Shown here: in pieces, positions 61,822 to 64,000 of the stretch | How the letters are laid out: each line of letters begins with the position of its first letter | Numbering within the stretch: the first letter of the stretch is position 1 | Assembly (NCBI RefSeq): GCF_000060345.1 | Contig: NC_008571.1 | Span: 868,001-932,000, forward strand | Reading direction: 5' to 3' | Length of the DNA: 64,000 nucleotides | DNA from: Christiangramia forsetii KT0803 | GTDB lineage: Bacteria; Bacteroidota; Bacteroidia; Flavobacteriales; Flavobacteriaceae | Notes under the pieces: generated by a model | Seen by the model: only the letters and a program-made list of their open reading frames with translations | Told to the model about the DNA's origin: nothing | Databases searched by the model: none | Position numbers and translations under genes: made by a program

Positions 61822-62532
61822 TTAAAGAAGATTTAAATGATCTAATAGTTGGGGTTTATACCTTCTACTAACCGGAATCAATTCGTTATTGATCAAAATG
61901 CTATTATCCTGAATATCAATTATTTTACGAAAATTAATAATATAGGACCTATGTACTCTTAAGAACGAAGAAGAGGGTAGTTTACTTTCTATTTTTTTTA
62001 AGGAAGAATAAACCAGATAATTATCTGATAAGGTCTTGATATATATAAAATTCCCTTTGGCTTCAATAAAATTAATATCCGGAATATTTATTTTAATTAA
62101 ACGTTTATCGGTATTTATATACAGTTCATCTTCTTTAATGGAAGTAGAAGCCTCTTTTATATTACCGGGGTTATTAGAACGTGCAATTACTTTTGATATC
62201 GCTTTAAGAAACCTTTCTTTTTGAATAGGTTTAAGTAAATAATCTGTAACTTTTGGAAATTCAAAAGCCTTTAAAGCATAATTTTTATCAGAAGAAATTA
62301 ATATAATATGTGAGGGAGACTTTATAGCTTTGATAAGATCAAAACCGGTGAATTTTGGCATAAGAATATCCAAAAATATTATATCTATATCTTTTTCATC
62401 AGAATTGATGTATTTTAAAGCCTCGATAGGGTCCTTAAAAATCTTCAACAAATTTAAAGAGGGATTTTGCCCAATTAATTGTTCCAAAATTTTCCCTGGA
62501 AGTTCCTCATCATCAACAACGACACAATTCAT
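61822..62532 (-). CDS. LytTR-family response regulator
   Basis: A protein of 236 residues from ATG 62532 (an ATG at 62538 would add two). The receiver has VVVDDEELPG, phosphorylation site Asp55 in IIFLDILMPKFTG, Ser in LISSDKN and Lys in YLLKPIQKE. The C-terminal LytTR domain (about 135-236) shows INFIEAKGNFIYIKT, FLRVHRSYIINF and ELIPVSRRYK. LytTR regulators often control exopolysaccharide and surface genes. It has no histidine kinase partner here and lies between the STAS gene and the second GT2 on the same strand. Confidence 0.9.
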   Translation of the reverse strand: MNCVVVDDEELPGKILEQLIGQNPSLNLLKIFKDPIEALKYINSDEKDIDIIFLDILMPKFTGFDLIKAIKSPSHIILISSDKNYALKAFEFPKVTDYLLKPIQKERFLKAISKVIARSNNPGNIKEASTSIKEDELYINTDKRLIKINIPDINFIEAKGNFIYIKTLSDNYLVYSSLKKIESKLPSSSFLRVHRSYIINFRKIIDIQDNSILINNELIPVSRRYKPQLLDHLNLL

Positions 62533-62636
62533 ATACATTTAATTTTTCTGCAAAAAATAAAGCGCTTATAATTTAATATAATTGACTAACTAAAAGTACA
62601 AAATTATCAAAATGCAAACTAACACTTAAGGATAAA

Positions 62637-64000
62637 TTAAGTTTTATCTTTACTGCTCAAACCAGTTCTACTCATAGCTCCCCAACTTTTTTTTCCATTT
62701 AGAAGATCCCAGTTTCCTTTCACAGAAGCCCACATGATAAAAGGATGGTAAATCAAAGGTTCCAGCAAAATGGTTCCCAACAGGCGTATAATATATTTAG
62801 GTTTCTTGTATTGCTGAAAAGAAAACTCTTCAAAAAACAAGGATGTTATGGAAAATAAGATAGCAAAAGAGTATACTACCATAAAGAATATAAGGTATAC
62901 CCACCAATTTAGCCCGCTAAATATTATAAGAAAGGTTAAATACAGGAAACCTAAGAATTCAATTAAAGGAGCAAGCCATTCAAAAAAGAACCAATAGGGA
63001 GTACTCAGTATACCTAAAACTCCATATTTTGGATTAAAGAGCATCTTTTTGTGCAGCCATAAAGTTTCTGCTGTACCACGTGTCCATCTGTTGCGTTGAC
63101 GGTGCAAAACCTTCCAGTTTTGAGGAACTTCTGTCCAGCAAAGTGGATTTGGAACAAAACCTACGGTGTAAGGGATATTGTTCTCCCGCATCTTTTTTCG
63201 CATTCTTACCAGCAACTCCATATCCTCTCCTACCGTATCTGGATTGTATCCACCAACTTTAATCACTGTATCTTTATCAAACATCCCAAATGCACCCGAA
63301 ATAAGTAGAAGTCCATCAAGCCTGGACCAGGCCATTCTCCCCATTAGAAAAGCTCTAAAGTATTCTATGATTTGTGCCCGTGCTAAAAATGTATCAGGCA
63401 GTTTTATATCCAGAATTCTGCCATCCTCAATTACACATGAATTGGCAACCCTAATTATACCGCCAGATGCGATTACTTTCTTGGTATTATTTAAAAAAGG
63501 TTTTACGAGTTTTAATAAGGCATCGTTTTCTAAAATACAGTCTACATCAATGCAACAAATAATTTCATTATCGCAAACATTTATTCCTGTATTCAATGCA
63601 TCGGCTTTTCCTCCATTCTCCTTATCAATAACAGTTAAATTTTTATAGGCTTCGTTTTTAGACTTATATACACCTTTTACTTCTTTAGAGGGTATAAAAG
63701 GATGATACAGAAATTCTTGTTTCTGCATATCAAAAGTAGTCAGCAATGCCTCCAGAGTACCATCCTTGCTGCCGTCATTGATAATTACAATTTCATAGGA
63801 CGGATAATTGAGTGTTAGAAGAGAGCGCACGTTTTCTACAACATTTGCTTCTTCATTAAACGCAGGTGCAAGAATAGAGATACTGGGAAGACTGGAAGAT
63901 TGCAGTAGTGCAAATTCAGCCTGGAAATTATTTTTTCTTTTATAATCCCTTATTTCCAGAAAAGAGAATATAGCGGCGATGGTATAACCCGAACAAATAA
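62637..64000 (-). CDS. Second processive GT2 glycosyltransferase, N terminus cut by window edge
   Basis: The frame stays open from the stop at 62637 to the end of the window, at least 453 residues. A membrane helix at the edge (GYTIAAIFSFLEI) is followed by SISILAPAFNEEANVVENV, IINDGSKDGTL, ENGGKADALNTG, CIDVDCI (DxD), VGEDMEL and RQRNRW (QxxRW), then C-terminal helices. It aligns over its length with the synthase at 57442-58893, sharing blocks such as FGMF/FGMY, GGYNP/GGFNP and LEPLIYHP/LEPFLYHP. The true start lies beyond 64000. Same strand as the LytTR and STAS genes. Confidence 0.88.
   Translation of the reverse strand, partial: ICSGYTIAAIFSFLEIRDYKRKNNFQAEFALLQSSSLPSISILAPAFNEEANVVENVRSLLTLNYPSYEIVIINDGSKDGTLEALLTTFDMQKQEFLYHPFIPSKEVKGVYKSKNEAYKNLTVIDKENGGKADALNTGINVCDNEIICCIDVDCILENDALLKLVKPFLNNTKKVIASGGIIRVANSCVIEDGRILDIKLPDTFLARAQIIEYFRAFLMGRMAWSRLDGLLLISGAFGMFDKDTVIKVGGYNPDTVGEDMELLVRMRKKMRENNIPYTVGFVPNPLCWTEVPQNWKVLHRQRNRWTRGTAETLWLHKKMLFNPKYGVLGILSTPYWFFFEWLAPLIEFLGFLYLTFLIIFSGLNWWVYLIFFMVVYSFAILFSITSLFFEEFSFQQYKKPKYIIRLLGTILLEPLIYHPFIMWASVKGNWDLLNGKKSWGAMSRTGLSSKDKT

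Overview
The window looks like chromosomal DNA of a marine-type Flavobacteriaceae (phylum Bacteroidota). The basis is: low GC; several good matches to the Bacteroidota promoter (TTG, 18-19 bp, TAnnTTTG) and almost no Shine-Dalgarno sites; gliding lipoprotein GldI; the long LepB; many lipoproteins with short lipoboxes; and YaiO, DUF3810 and DUF5683 type proteins. A Christiangramia/Gramella-like genus is my guess and was not tested. There is no insertion sequence, prophage, CRISPR array or rRNA. Most of the window is ordinary core genome in tight, often overlapping operons.

Layout. 1-12.6 kb: edge of a TrmH-like methyltransferase, a lipoprotein, an amidohydrolase pair, DUF3810, dipeptidase PepD, a cyclophilin-FKBP fusion next to gldI and nrnA, a PhoD-like phosphatase and ndk. 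12.6-21.2 kb: inverted repeats, a recF operon, a TPR membrane protein, ribH, then mutL with two rhomboid proteases and an EEP nuclease. 21.2-36.9 kb, nearly all minus strand: wbqC, lepB, dapB, DUF5683, parB-parA, an M16 protease, then udk, a DivIC-like gene, mutA, mutB and an SDR, then cytochrome c and a sugar dehydrogenase. 37-39.2 kb: tRNA-Pro(UGG) with a tRNA-like leader, a possible gene remnant and a CPA1 antiporter.

39.3-43.9 kb is an accessory redox and detoxification cluster led by a TetR regulator. Two copies of one operator (AAGC-N4-GCTTAG) lie at the TetR promoter and in front of the next gene. 44-48 kb holds a two-component system with a PepSY-like lipoprotein, an SdiA-regulated-type protein and a VTT membrane protein. 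48-51 kb holds a lipoprotein made of two repeated propeller-like halves, and a small membrane protein plus Cro-type regulator whose promoter carries two perfect TGTAAA-N6-TTTACA dyads.

51.2-58.9 kb is the most unusual part: an LtaS-like membrane phosphotransferase, an unrecognised membrane-anchored protein, a TPR-plus-barrel YaiO protein, and a divergent operon of a receiver-like protein lacking the switch lysine, a HEAT membrane protein and a processive GT2 synthase. I read it as a candidate synthase-dependent exopolysaccharide system. A second GT2 of the same family runs off the right edge after a LytTR regulator and a lone STAS protein. Between them lie an alpha/beta hydrolase, an aldo/keto reductase and tRNA-Pro(GGG). 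Four hairpin-forming copies of a GAGCGCAGTCGA-type repeat are scattered between genes; two of them are clearly the same 69-bp element in opposite orientations.
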